In this document: positions 45,735-56,305 of the stretch, piece after piece
Layout: each line of letters starts with the position of its first letter
Numbering within the stretch: the first letter of the stretch is position 1
Source: Seminavis robusta
Taxonomy: Eukaryota; Bacillariophyta; Bacillariophyceae; Naviculales; Naviculaceae
Reading direction: 5' to 3'
Length of the DNA: 64,000 bases
Assembly (NCBI GenBank): GCA_903772945.1
Contig: CAICTM010000164.1
Span: 39,228-103,227, forward strand
Notes under the pieces: model-generated
What the model was told of the DNA's origin: nothing
The model's input: the letters and a program-made list of their open reading frames with translations, nothing else
Databases searched by the model: none
Position numbers and translations under genes: made by a program

Positions 45735-46170
45735 ACATGTATGTAGTCTAGTTTGACATTTTGAGGTGTCATGATGCAATGATGGGCACGTCGCGAGGAG
45801 GTTCCGAGTTGGAAGATGCGTGCTTTGTCTCGTTGTCTCGACTTTGGGTGAGTCGCCAGCTGTCACTTATGGTAGGAATCAAACCTTTCCCCTGCTCAAT
45901 ATGTCTGTTATAGCAAGGACAGAGTTTCCATATCTTCCCACTACTGGAGTCTAGCTAGTTTGACGTTTTGGAGCTCGTTTTGGGCTGTCATCATGCAATG
46001 ATGGGCACGTCGCGACGTCGTTTTAGTTAGGAGGTTGCGAGTTACGAGAGAGCGGTGCATTGTTTCGACTAAGGCTGAGTCACCAGCTGTCACATACCCG
46101 TGGGTAATGGTAGGAGGTAGGAATCACCCTTCTGCCCTGCCCATTATGTCTGTTTAGCAAATAGGATTTA
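45735..46170. repeat. diverged tandem duplication downstream of LRR copy A
   Basis: Two ~200-bp units share AGTCTAG, TTTGACRTTTT, GTCATSATGCAATGATGGGC, ACGTCGCGA, GAGTCRCCAGCTGTCAC, GGTAGGAATCA and TATGTCTGTT in the same order (about 45745-45920 and 45950-46160). The second has several short insertions. No ORF is shared, so the unit is probably 3' UTR or intergenic. Confidence 0.7.
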
Positions 46171-46631
46171 TAAGTAACTGATCTTGAACTTTTCGTCTTA
46201 TGGCCTTTACATCTTGCCACGTCGCTCATGACTCATTTTACTCCGAAAGAAGCCGAAATTTTGACGCGATTGCCTACGTGGTCCGACGAGTTTACCATCA
46301 ATACAGCTCACCGGTTCGTTCGTTGGCATCAAAATGAACAGGGAAGCCGCTTGGTGAGTGGGTTGGTCTACCGGTACATTCATGGTGGTGTTCGAGTGGA
46401 TGGTAATATATTAATCGTAGCAGGGGCAGTGGCTGGTTGGGTCAACACAGTTTAGTCACCTATTCCCATTCCATACTGTATACCCATTCCTCGCCTCCAA
46501 CCTACTAGCTACCGGTGGCTATTGCAGTCAGTATTGTTGGTGTTTGGTATCTGAAATCTGAAACTTGTACGATAGTCTAGCTTAAAGACCGGTTTGTCCG
46601 TTGAGTGAGCCTTTTCGAGAGACAACAAGAG
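46171..46631. other. intergenic stretch upstream of the 7-TM gene
   Basis: A 75-codon ATG ORF at 46228 (MTHFTPKEAEILTRLPTW) has no recognised family and is doubtful. The rest should hold the promoter of the 7-TM gene. Confidence 0.35.
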
Positions 46632-49600
46632 ATGACGAGCACAGCTTCCTCTCTAAGAGGCATCGACGCAACAAAGAACCCCCTCTCATCCAGAGCAATG
46701 AGGTCTGACGAGAATTCCCGCAAGGACCTTCTGGAACAGCGAAATTATCATGCTACCCCTTCGGATGAGTCGGTTGGCAAGGGTTCTGATTCCCCAGAGC
46801 ACCACAAGATCAGCATGACAAGCTACTACAAGAGCCCTCTCCATAAAGATGAAGGAAAGATCAGGGCAATGTCGCCTTCTGATACCTCTGATACCCCCAA
46901 TAATGATTTTTCTGAGCATGATCAAATTGCTACCCCAGATAATGGTAGCATTCCCGTGGTTCCTGCCGTCCGAATTTTGGCAATGGAAGATGATTATTGG
47001 AGTGTGGCAAATGCCTATGTATCGGAGGCGCAATCCACCAGTGTTGGCAGCAGCAGTGCCGTCCAACCCCCCGTGTGGCAAGTGGAGACAGATCCCCTTT
47101 GTCATTCCAAAGCGTTTCCCGGTATATTTGTCTTTTTGCTGTCGTTGATTGTGTTCTTTCGTATGATCATGTGTGCCCTGCTGATCCGACATCGCAAGCA
47201 CGGGAATCTGCAATTGGCACAACCCGCCGTTTTGGCCGTGTTATTATTGGCGGGAAGTGTTTCCATTGGAGGATGTGCCTTGCTGCTGGTACACACTTGT
47301 GACTATGACACAGAAGAAGACGACTATACCACCATGGCACTCAACAATCAGGCTGCCGACATATTCTGTCTTTTACGAGATCCCATCATTTTGACTCCAT
47401 TGACACTGGCGGGGTGTATTTTGTTGGGAAGAGTTTGGAGAATTGTGCTCTTGCTGACACCCATTTTGCAAGTCCACGATGACGACGAGGATTACGGACA
47501 AGCAATGTGTGGTTGTCTTTGTGGGGGGAGATTGGGACAACGACTCAAACGACACATCATGACGGGGCTCACATATTTGGCGGATATTCATGGGATACTG
47601 GGACACTACTGCCGGCATCATTTCCGAGATGCCATGCGGACACTCATGGGAGCAATATTATGTTTGCGGGGACGAAGAGACATGGACCACAGCCATCATC
47701 ATCATCATCATCACAACAATACTAGTCACAACTGTCGACAAAGACGAAAGATGGCAGCGTCCATTCGAAGAAAAGTACCCGTACAGCAACTATTGTGGCT
47801 CATCTTTGTCCTCATGATTCCACAGCTACTGCTGCAGCTCTGCAATCTGGTGGTCCCCCCAATGCAAGAACACTTGCAAGTCGATCAACAACAGCAAACT
47901 ACCTACGTCAGTACTACACAAACTTCCAGTTCGGCGTATCCACATGAGGATGCACAGCTACAATCCACTATGACTGCCACCAACGGTTTTACTGTCACGG
48001 TCCAGACCGAACAATGGGAATGTCGCACCAACATGGGGAGTCCGTGGCCCACCTACTTGGGAATCTTCTTTACCATCATTCCCTACATGGCCACTGCCAT
48101 TTTGGCCTGGAATTCTGCCGCCGATTTGCCCAAAATCTTTGACGAAGCCAATGCCACCACAAGATCCCTCAAGGTACTCATGTTGGCCGTCACCATTATC
48201 GTACCACCTCGCATCACTATTGCCGTGACATCGTCCAACAATCCCGACGTCACAGTCTACTTGACGACCATGCTCGTCTTTGCATTGGCCATGCCTCCCT
48301 GTTGGTTCGTGGTGTATCCCAAAATTTGGAAGGCATTGCAGGAAGATTCACGAGATCGTGTCGCCATTCGACGATTGCTTCTGCGCAAGAAACAACCCAG
48401 CATGCGAGATTATTCGGCCAGTCATGACGGGACCACCACGGGCCACAACACGACACACAACAACCACAACAATAATAGCAACTCGGCCAAATTGGCGCTG
48501 ACCATTGGCAAGATGTACGAAGAAATGGGATTACACAGTCAGTCGTTGACACTCTTCGACGACGCTCTGGCGGTTTGGCAAGTCGATCCCATGCGCGACA
48601 AAAAGGAACAGGTGGGCGGATTCACCAAGGATGAAATTGATGCCTTTAGCGTGTCCGATTTGGAATGCGTCGTGCAGTTGCTGATTTCCAAAGGACGTGT
48701 TCATGGAACCTTCAATGTCGGAGACAAGTCTGGTCCCAAAGCTGCCGCACAAGCATGGCTGGATGCCTTGGAAATTTACGAATTGGCGCCTGCGCGGTCC
48801 TTTGTGAAGGATCGGTCCATGCTGTTCCCAACCTTTAGCGGGCTCTTTGTCTTTCTCAAGGGAGGCAAGATCCAAGACGACGACAAGTCAACCTTTGAAC
48901 AGAATCTCGCCAAAAAGTTTGTCCGAGAAACCAAACTACAGGGAGATCCCGTGCATTACACACGTGCAGTGGCCATGCTCTGTGAGGTCAAGGCACGGCT
49001 CGGCAGATACAAGGTGGCATTAGAATCCTTTGAAATCCTCAAACAAATCTACGATCCCGAAGAGCATTCGGCAGGCATTTCCGAGGCCTATGGGACGGAT
49101 CGTAGTGCACAAGCATATTCACAATGTGCACTGTGGCATATGCAACTTGGACAAGAGGACAAGGCGTTGGAAGCGTGCAACTATGTCTTAAATGAAATTA
49201 TGTTCTTGATGGATCCCAAAAATGTGCTCAACATGTGCGAGATGCTCCTGCCCATCCTTCGAATCTACGTACCGCGAGGGGACGAAAAGAGGATGCGAAG
49301 TTTGTTCAAAAAATATGTGATTGACAACTACGAAAAGCACTTTGTGAAGCACGATAAAACGAGCCCCTGTTCTCCAGTGTTCAAACCACTGATGCTGCTG
49401 TTGGATATTCGTCACGATCCATCCAACTTCAAAGACTTCGAAGACATAGTCGAATGGTTGATCGAAGAGGAAAATGGGGTCGTACCTGACTTTCTCGATA
49501 GTGTCTACACGAAGCTTTGCTGGTCTCCAAACACCATGACGGCAGAATTGTGCCTGAGAGTGGCCGAACAGCTGATTGCCAGACATGGCGATGTGGGTGA

Positions 49601-50303
49601 CACAGAGGCACTCATTCTCAAAGGACTTGAACTTTGTCAAAAAGCCGACAAGAAGATAAAAGACAAGAACAACACGGTGAAATTGCCCATTGCGCACGGG
49701 ATGAACGACCCCGTGTTTTCTGAACTTAAAGTCCTTGCTGTTACGCAGAATATCCAATGGTTGTCGGAGGAGGATGGGCACAACTCGACCGGATTGGCAT
49801 CGTCACTAGGGTCCAAGCTCGATCTCAAGAATCTGCCCCATGCCTACAAAAAAAACCTACGATCTTCAGAAGGAGGATCGAGTTCGAACCTTTCTCCGTT
49901 ACTCGCCCGCACATCGTTGGTCAGCTTCGCGACTGGGTCCAAGTCTGCGGACTCCTCTAGAGGTTCAAGAGGCAGCAGGGGCAACGATGTGAACATGACA
50001 ATCCCCGACACCACCAACGCTCGAAACGTTCTACGGAGTCAACTTTCGGAGATCTCTTTGGATAGCAAATTCCGCAGCAGAATCGAATCTGGCTTTGACG
50101 ATATCGATGAATTTGCCGAGGAGGATGAAGGAGAATCGGACCGACTGACCGAAAAGGATCGAAAAGCCAACCTTGCCTCGCTTGTCGAAGGCGAGTCCAA
50201 GGGCGGTGATTCACTGTCAAAAGGCAAGACAACACCGACCGTACCACCTGGAGCTACGGACGATCCATTCGCTGACGATGAGGAATCACCCATCATGTTT
50301 TGA
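46632..50303 (+). CDS. seven-transmembrane (class C GPCR-like) protein with TPR-like C-terminal region
   Basis: The ATG at 46632 (MTSTASSLRG) is preferred because the in-frame codon at 46605 is GTG; 1,223 residues, intronless. About 150 polar residues precede seven hydrophobic helices between residues ~155 and ~590. Helix 1 is FPGIFVFLLSLIVFFRMIM; then LAQPAVLAVLLLAGSVSIGG, LTLAGCILLGRVWRIV (reminiscent of family 3 GPCR helix 3), QQLLWLIFVLMIPQLL, YLGIFFTIIPYMATAILAW, SLKVLMLAVTIIVPPRITI and VYLTTMLVFALAMPPCWFVV. A Cys/Gly and His-rich loop lies between helices 3 and 4. Unlike metabotropic receptors it has no Venus-flytrap domain. The tail from ~615 contains helical repeats of TPR type (LALTIGKMYEEMGLHSQSLTL, QALWHMQLGQEDKALEACN), then a Ser-rich acidic end (DDPFADDEE). 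A signalling role is inferred. Intact. Confidence 0.8.
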   Translation: MTSTASSLRGIDATKNPLSSRAMRSDENSRKDLLEQRNYHATPSDESVGKGSDSPEHHKISMTSYYKSPLHKDEGKIRAMSPSDTSDTPNNDFSEHDQIATPDNGSIPVVPAVRILAMEDDYWSVANAYVSEAQSTSVGSSSAVQPPVWQVETDPLCHSKAFPGIFVFLLSLIVFFRMIMCALLIRHRKHGNLQLAQPAVLAVLLLAGSVSIGGCALLLVHTCDYDTEEDDYTTMALNNQAADIFCLLRDPIILTPLTLAGCILLGRVWRIVLLLTPILQVHDDDEDYGQAMCGCLCGGRLGQRLKRHIMTGLTYLADIHGILGHYCRHHFRDAMRTLMGAILCLRGRRDMDHSHHHHHHHNNTSHNCRQRRKMAASIRRKVPVQQLLWLIFVLMIPQLLLQLCNLVVPPMQEHLQVDQQQQTTYVSTTQTSSSAYPHEDAQLQSTMTATNGFTVTVQTEQWECRTNMGSPWPTYLGIFFTIIPYMATAILAWNSAADLPKIFDEANATTRSLKVLMLAVTIIVPPRITIAVTSSNNPDVTVYLTTMLVFALAMPPCWFVVYPKIWKALQEDSRDRVAIRRLLLRKKQPSMRDYSASHDGTTTGHNTTHNNHNNNSNSAKLALTIGKMYEEMGLHSQSLTLFDDALAVWQVDPMRDKKEQVGGFTKDEIDAFSVSDLECVVQLLISKGRVHGTFNVGDKSGPKAAAQAWLDALEIYELAPARSFVKDRSMLFPTFSGLFVFLKGGKIQDDDKSTFEQNLAKKFVRETKLQGDPVHYTRAVAMLCEVKARLGRYKVALESFEILKQIYDPEEHSAGISEAYGTDRSAQAYSQCALWHMQLGQEDKALEACNYVLNEIMFLMDPKNVLNMCEMLLPILRIYVPRGDEKRMRSLFKKYVIDNYEKHFVKHDKTSPCSPVFKPLMLLLDIRHDPSNFKDFEDIVEWLIEEENGVVPDFLDSVYTKLCWSPNTMTAELCLRVAEQLIARHGDVGDTEALILKGLELCQKADKKIKDKNNTVKLPIAHGMNDPVFSELKVLAVTQNIQWLSEEDGHNSTGLASSLGSKLDLKNLPHAYKKNLRSSEGGSSSNLSPLLARTSLVSFATGSKSADSSRGSRGSRGNDVNMTIPDTTNARNVLRSQLSEISLDSKFRSRIESGFDDIDEFAEEDEGESDRLTEKDRKANLASLVEGESKGGDSLSKGKTTPTVPPGATDDPFADDEESPIMF

Positions 50304-50552
50304 CTTGTGGGGAGTCGCAGCCAACGTTTACGTACCGGCACGAGTGCTTGCCTTTTTTAGATTCGAAAACTAACTGTGGATGCGAGTTACAGGCGGGTCA
50401 TTTTAGTTGATTCGAAACGGGACAGCGCGATTGCCTTTCCGCCTAGCTAGCCAAAGAAGTATCAAAGCAAGGTCTAAACTATAGTGACAACGGACTAAGT
50501 ACAAGGGATATTCAATTGAACGACTGAATCGCCAGCCAAAGACCAGCAGAAC

Positions 50553-53266
50553 TCAGCAGGGGCATTCACACCCACACAACAACTCAGTGCAATCAAAAGA
50601 TGATCCAGAAGACCCCTCACAATGAGACACCAAGCTATCTCCAATGCATGTGCCATTCACAGTACAAAGAGGTTCTGGTATCACACCAGAGAGCAAGCTG
50701 TTGCCATCAATTCGGAAGCTGTACAGTGATTCCTGCAAGGAAGCCAGTTCAGCTGGAACAGTTCCATGGAGGAGATTATTTTCCATGGTGAGCCTGCCCA
50801 GCAATGTCAGAAGCCCAAACTCCGAAGGGATTTCTCCAGTGAAACTGTTGTTTCCCAGAGAGATAAACTCCAAATTGGAAAGGCCAGAGAAAGCACTGGG
50901 AATTGTACCAGAAAGCTGGTTTGACTCAAGGACTAGCCATTGCAGTGGAGGGATACCCAGCTCAGAGGGAAGGGTGCCCGTGAAGAAATTGTGGCGCAGG
51001 GTCATACGGTAGGATGAAGTGAGAAGACCAAGTTGACTGGGCAGAGTCCCCTGGAGAAGATTGCCACTCAAGGAAACAATCCAAAGCTTCGAGAGTGCTC
51101 CAAGCTCACTGGAGAGAGTCCCAGAAAGTTGATTCCCCAACAAAACCAGCCATTCTAGAGATGTAGCCTGCCCAAGCTCTTTAGGAATGGAGCCTTAGAA
51201 TGAAGAACAGCACCATGTAATGAGATAGATTGAAGTGTGTAGGTGGGGCTTTTAAATTAAAATGAGACAACAAGAGACTTACCAGAGAGATTACACTCAT
51301 TAATCAAAAGCCACCTCAACTTTGGGAAAGTGCCAATACTTGATGGAATAGTACCGCGTAACTTCTCATTACGGCCAAGCACAAGGCTGTCCAGACTGCT
51401 TAGTTGCCAAAGTTCATCTGGAATGGACCCTTCCAGCTTGTTGTCATTCAGCCCAATAACTTTAAATGATGACATGCTGCCGATTTCCTTTGGTATGGAT
51501 CCAGACAGCCCAGTCGTGAAAATGACAAGCCCCTGCAACTCTGTAAGCTGTCCAATATAACTAGACAATGAGCCATACAGAGGATTCAGACCAGCAGAAA
51601 GAGTTTTGAGTGAGGTCAAGCTGTAAAGTTCTTCTGGCAGAGAACCAACAAGGTGGTTCTGATCCAACCACAAATGTTGATAGAGCCCTTGCTTGTCACA
51701 TTGGCTGTCAGGTAGAGGCTCCAAGAAGCCTCTTAGGAAGCCTGGGTATAGCTTTCCTACGAATGACTTGAGAGCAAATTCTTGATTTTGAAACCAAGCA
51801 CATTCATGAAGATGGTAGCTCCCCCAACCTGTCTTGTTGAACCATTGAGTTGGGCCTGCAGTGGAATAGAAGACAGTCATCAGAGCATACCTTTGAAGTA
51901 TGCGCTGCTCTGAGTATCCATAGATGAAGGGATCCTCTCTGAGCCATCGAAAAGCTTGGTATTGTGCTGAAGCTGTATCTTCCAATGCCTTGGTGGTGTG
52001 CTCAGGCAGCAGGGATAGAAATAACGATTCCATGGAGGTCGGAGCTGTGGTTGTGCTCATGCTCATTGGTGGTGCAGTTGTTTTGGACTGTGTTGCTTCA
52101 ACCTGATCTTTGTCTGGCAAGAGGAAAGCAAGCAAGAGTACAATAATGAGAATGAACAGCAACCCTGCTCTGGCAATCTTCAGTGTAGCTTTGAGATTCT
52201 CCTTGCGTCTCTTGATTCTTGCTTCATCCAAGTCTTGTCCAGGCTCGCTGATGGTTGGTAGTTCTTGTGCAGTCTGTATGTTTGTTGTAGAAGGCTCGTC
52301 AACTGGGATGGCAACAGACAGTCTATTGCCGTTTGTCTCTGATGGACCATCCTCAAAGTTTTCACTCTGGAAGGAGGTCATAGGTTCACTTCCAAATAAT
52401 CCTTCCCGCCCCAGAAGCGACAAACGAATATCAGTGTTACGGCGTACGCTTGCCCCCGGCACTCCAGCATAGGCTCCAGGACGAACTGACTGGTTGACTG
52501 CAAGCACCTCTAGCCCCATTGTTGGACTAATATCCCCAGGTTGTTGTCTGTCCAGCGTTTGTACACTCTGCAGACTCAAGGCAGCTGCTCTGCAGGCTCT
52601 GGCTTCAAGCACCTTCATTTCATAGTTGGTTTCGTTGCGTGCTATTGTAGTCTGGCTTGGTGATACCGGTACTGCGGCCTGAATGCCTGCAGCCCTCCTT
52701 GATGATTGTGTGCGCCCAATTTGAAGGGTGCTGTCTGCTTTCCCCGTCTCAGCATCCACGTACTCTACTCTCTGCAGATTCATGCTGGCATCGCGTGCTC
52801 TGGCTTCAACGACCTTCATTACATCAAAGTTTGTGGCTTCGTTGGACTGGATTGCTACTCCTCTTCCAGTCTGACTTCTCGACTGAGCAGGCTTGGTTTT
52901 ACTGGTGCTACTTGCCTGGCCAAGGGCTTCAACAGGCAGTACTTTTTCCAGCGTCAAGCAGTTTGGTTTAACTCCGGCTATTGCTTCTGCAACCTTTGCT
53001 CCGTCACTTTGTGTGCCATCCACACTGGTGACTCTGTCCATGGCATTGGCGTGTTTGCCCGGTACAGTACACATTGGAGTTGGTGCCATGTCCTTTGTAA
53101 TCTTATCGGTGCATGGCTCCACTTCGTTGGTGGGGGTGGTGTTGGATGGCACGAGCATGTCATCGCCTTGGCTAGAAGCAGCACGGGCTCCTCTCTGGGT
53201 CAATTGAACAATCTTGAGTGGACCCAACTCTTCTTCGTCAGGACAATACTCGGAACCTTTTTGCAT
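50553..53266 (-). CDS. LRR membrane protein, copy B (intact)
   Basis: Two exons, 53266-51283 and 51193-50553, joined in phase 1 across an 89-bp GT-AG intron, give an unbroken 874-residue protein. The N-terminus (DEEELGPLKIVQLTQRGARA) is cytoplasmic by charge. It includes NFDVMKVVEARARD and RPGAYAGVPG motifs shared by the family, then RLSVAIPVDEPSTTNIQTAQEL. A basic KRRKENLKATLK precedes the membrane helix (GLLFILIIVLLLAFLLP). Outside are a Thr/Ser stalk, an LRR cap (LMTVFYSTAGPTQWFNKTGW, ECAWFQNQEF), and about ten plant-type LRRs (LxGxIPxELxxLxxLxxL), closing with a Cys-rich FDCTELLCGCECPC. No kinase or other known effector is present. Relatives A, C and D nearby are broken, so this is the only apparently working copy in the window. 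Function unknown; LRRs suggest ligand or surface recognition. Confidence 0.9.
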
Positions 53267-54035
53267 ATTTCTTAGTGTCTGCTACAATCCACAATTGAAA
53301 CTCAAGTGTGGTGTCGTTGTGAGCGTTTAATGGCGTGGTTGGGACGAAGCAGAAGAGCTTCCCTCTCATGGTTTGCTATTATTCGCGCGACGTGAGCCTC
53401 AGCTTGATGCTTACTAGCTAGTATCAGCACCACCCAGTCGTTGTGATATTGCTGATATGCCGTAGCGACTTGCTCTTTTTGGGAGGACCGATCTTCAATT
53501 TGAAACAAAGCCCCTGGTACTCACTTGGCGACTTGCTCATCACTTCACTAGCTAGATCAATTAGTTGGCATTTGTTTCCTTGTGGTTACTTAGTGTCAAT
53601 TGATCAGTGGATCAGTGCAACAGGACAGCAGAATAGACATTCATTCTCATCGCTTTGGAATCTGGGCCTGGGTATGTATGGTATTCACGGTCTCTCCTAC
53701 TAGAGTGCCTACCGTACGGTACGGGATCTGATAGTACCGTAGTAAAGTGAAGGTGTGAAGCGTGAAGGCTCTTGCTACCAGTACCGCGTCCGAGCCTTGT
53801 GTGTTTTGTGGTTACAACTGCACTTCAACCTTCAGCTGTGCACACGTGCACGCCCTATAATTCATCCTATGCTTCGGAATTTGGAAATTCAATGCTTTCA
53901 TGACATGGCTATTCGCGGCTACTGTACCGGTACTTTTAGGATCGGTATTCTCGGACAAAGTGCGGACATTACAAATTTTGTTTTTCAAATATCCATTTTC
54001 TCTTTTTTTTCCCACATCATCCTCGTGTGTGCGCA
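53267..54035. other. upstream region of LRR copy B
   Basis: Contains the putative shared promoter word at 53343-53349. No other gene was recognised. Confidence 0.35.
53343..53349 (-). promoter_or_regulatory. shared upstream word CTTCGTC of LRR copy B
   Basis: The minus-strand word CTTCGTC lies 77 bp before the start codon. The same word lies 84 and 79 bp before the starts of copies C (58580-58586) and D (63681-63687). The spacing and conservation suggest an initiator or transcription-factor site; the function is inference. Confidence 0.35.
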
Positions 54036-54415
54036 GGAAAGTCCCGCAAAAACTGAGTTTTTGCGATACTCTTTAATTAAACAGCTTGATTGTTGAATAA
54101 ATCCAACAAGTGTTGAAAAAGTGTTAATTAAAGTGTTGAAGATCTGTTGATTTAATGTTGACTCCGTTTCAACAACTGTTGGATTTACTGTTGGATTTTT
54201 GTACATTATTTTCAACACTTTTACTGTAAGTATCTACTAATGGATTCAACATCTGTTGAATTCAGTCTTAAACAGTATTCAACACTGTTGAAAAAGTGTT
54301 GAAAAAGTGTTTAAATAAGTGTTGAACAACTGTTTAAAAAAAGTCAACACTGTTGAACTCAAATTCAACACTTTTACAGATCCTTTCAGCCATTCCAGCT
54401 TTTGCGGGACTTTCC
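54036..54415. mobile_element. 380-bp element with GGAAAGTCCCGCAAAA ends and TGTTGAA-rich interior
   Basis: A perfect 16-bp inverted repeat bounds the element (54036-54051 and 54400-54415). The interior is AT-rich and dominated by repeats of TGTTGAA or its complement, often with AAGTGTTGAAAAAGTGTT. No ORF is present. A second small hairpin (GCAAAAACTGAGTTTTTGC) sits just inside the left arm. It is probably a MITE; the target duplication is unclear. Confidence 0.75.
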
Positions 54416-55522
54416 AGAGGAAAAACTGAGGCTCTCCGTACCGGTACCAGTACAGTACTGCATCGATCAAGACAAAGGGGGGTTTAGAGTAGGTGGAGTA
54501 TCTACGGAAGCCAGCTAGCTAGGGCCTGCATCGATACCCGCACCGCTACAGTGAACATTGAGTTACATGTACCTTGATTTTGCTGGTTAGAACTTCCCTA
54601 GTTGACGCTCCCTCAAAGCCCTCAGCTCACCTGACTTTCGTTCTGTAAGGACTTCCGCCCCCAATACAGCATTCACACTTGCTCCTCCAAGTAATCAATT
54701 TATCTCGTACGTTCTTTTGTCGTCAGGTGAGTCTGCAAGATGGAGCAATCGTTTACACCGCGAGCTCCCGTGAAGGAGCGCTATTCAGGCTCCTTGTACC
54801 GAAGGAGCCATGGTTCCTTGATACCGGAAGGTGCGGAACTGCAATCAGCCACGTTTTGGCTCCACTGAGAAGCCTGAGTCTGCGTCACGGTCGCTGCTGT
54901 GCTAAAGGGATGTATGGTTTGGAGCCTACAACGCCATCCGTATGCCATTGAGGTGATTGCCCGAATCGAGGCAATGTCGCTACACCTTGCACAACCCATT
55001 GTGCAAGCGTCGAGCGAGTGTAACTACGAGCATGTTGGCCCCTGTATCCAGCACCAGTCGCACCCATGCCCGTGCCCAGCGGGCAGTCCCATCTTCACAG
55101 TTTGTTCACAGTTTGTTCACAGTTTGTTCACAGTTTGTTCACAGTTTGTACTAATGCATCATTGCAGCTCGGATCTCCGATCGTATGGCCCTGCAAAAAC
55201 CTCATACCAGTACCGAGGAAATGGTACCGTGCAAGGAGAGGCTAGCAATACTTTTGCATCTAACGGTACTGTTGGAGATGGCAACCAAACTCTTGAGCGG
55301 TGCATGACCATTCTACTCTTGGCAACAACTGGTTTGATGCCTTCATTTCGTATGATGATGCTCAGTGTCCTACCGGTATACCGTCTCACATGGGAGGAAT
55401 GGAAACGATGACATGCATATTGCAAAGTTGCGTCCATCACGGTCAATCCTTGTGTCATCCAACTGATCGTGTCCATACTGGTAGCAGTGATGTGGAGCGA
55501 TTGGAATCTTCTTCTCGCGTTA
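54416..55522. other. gene-poor stretch
   Basis: Minus-strand frames near 54780-55067 look faintly protein-like but are broken by stops and show no reliable motif. An 11-bp tandem repeat lies at 55097-55149. Confidence 0.35.
55097..55149. repeat. 11-bp tandem repeat (CACAGTTTGTT)n, about 5 units
   Basis: Perfect repeats in a gene-free region. Confidence 0.9.
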
Positions 55523-55828
55523 TTAGAGTTGGCCCCATTTCAGTTTCCTCATCCCAGCATGTACCGGTACCGGTACCGGTAGTGGTTTGGATGCCTCATC
55601 CTCTTGCAACTCTAACACAAGCAAGCAGCTTGAGCTCTCTGGCCCAATGATTTTGACAAGCATGAGCGGATCCAGCTCTTCTTCGTCTTGCCCATCGCTG
55701 GAATCGTCCTCACGCAGAGTCGTCCTGTCACTATCTTGGTTTGGGTGCTCTGGTTGGTATCGATTTTGTTGCTGCCATCGATTGGGCTGGAAGATGAAAG
55801 AAGAACCAAGGTCCAGAGGTCCAGCCAC
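55523..55828 (-). pseudogene. N-terminal remnant of an LRR family gene
   Basis: The minus-strand frame includes DSSDGQDEEELDPLMLVKII, matching the conserved family start (DEEELDPLKLVELRQRA and relatives). After this it turns into unrelated sequence and a CCGGTA repeat region (about 55560-55580). No membrane helix or LRR follows. It is a scrap of a fifth copy between B and C. Confidence 0.6.
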
Positions 55829-56305
55829 CTGCTACAAACAGCTACTAGCTAGTGATTGAAATTACATCACGCCCCCACCTGTTTCCTCGGCTCCTCACCT
55901 ACCGTACAGCCCTTTGCCCTCACAACTGAACTTACAAAACCATGTCCCACTTAGATCTATGTAGCTAGATACTAGTACAAGATCGCCCAGTCCCTTCCAG
56001 TTGCAGGTACAGGGCAACGCGATAACACTCCACACTCCATTGCAAACCCGTGTGCACTTTGGCAACTGACGGTCACTCTTTGCGAGACGAAAATAAAGCC
56101 CCGCTCTAATTGAAATTAATTAACGAGGGCACTTCCAAAGAAAACTGCTTCACGGGCTTCAACTCATGGTCAAGAAGGGTTCTTCTGGAGGGAAAAACAA
56201 AAAAAAAATCAATTTTGGAAGATTCACGATTTTTCTGGCGAATTAATCAATCAACTTGCGTCACTGTACCGGTAATCAACCCAATGTTTGAATCAGCAGC
56301 GGAAC

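Noticed and set aside
46228-46455. 75-codon ATG ORF upstream of the 7-TM gene
   Set aside because: Too short and without homology signal by eye; may be chance or an upstream ORF.
49188-49781. 197-codon minus-strand ORF inside the 7-TM gene
   Set aside because: Shadow of a long, well-structured plus-strand coding sequence.
54036-54415. telomere- or centromere-like satellite
   Set aside because: Repeats are irregular in spacing and enclosed by inverted arms, which fits a MITE better than a satellite array.
54781-55067. minus-strand frame with a VLDTGAN string resembling a retroviral-type protease site
   Set aside because: The frame is short, broken by stops and has no flanking protease motifs; chance is as likely.
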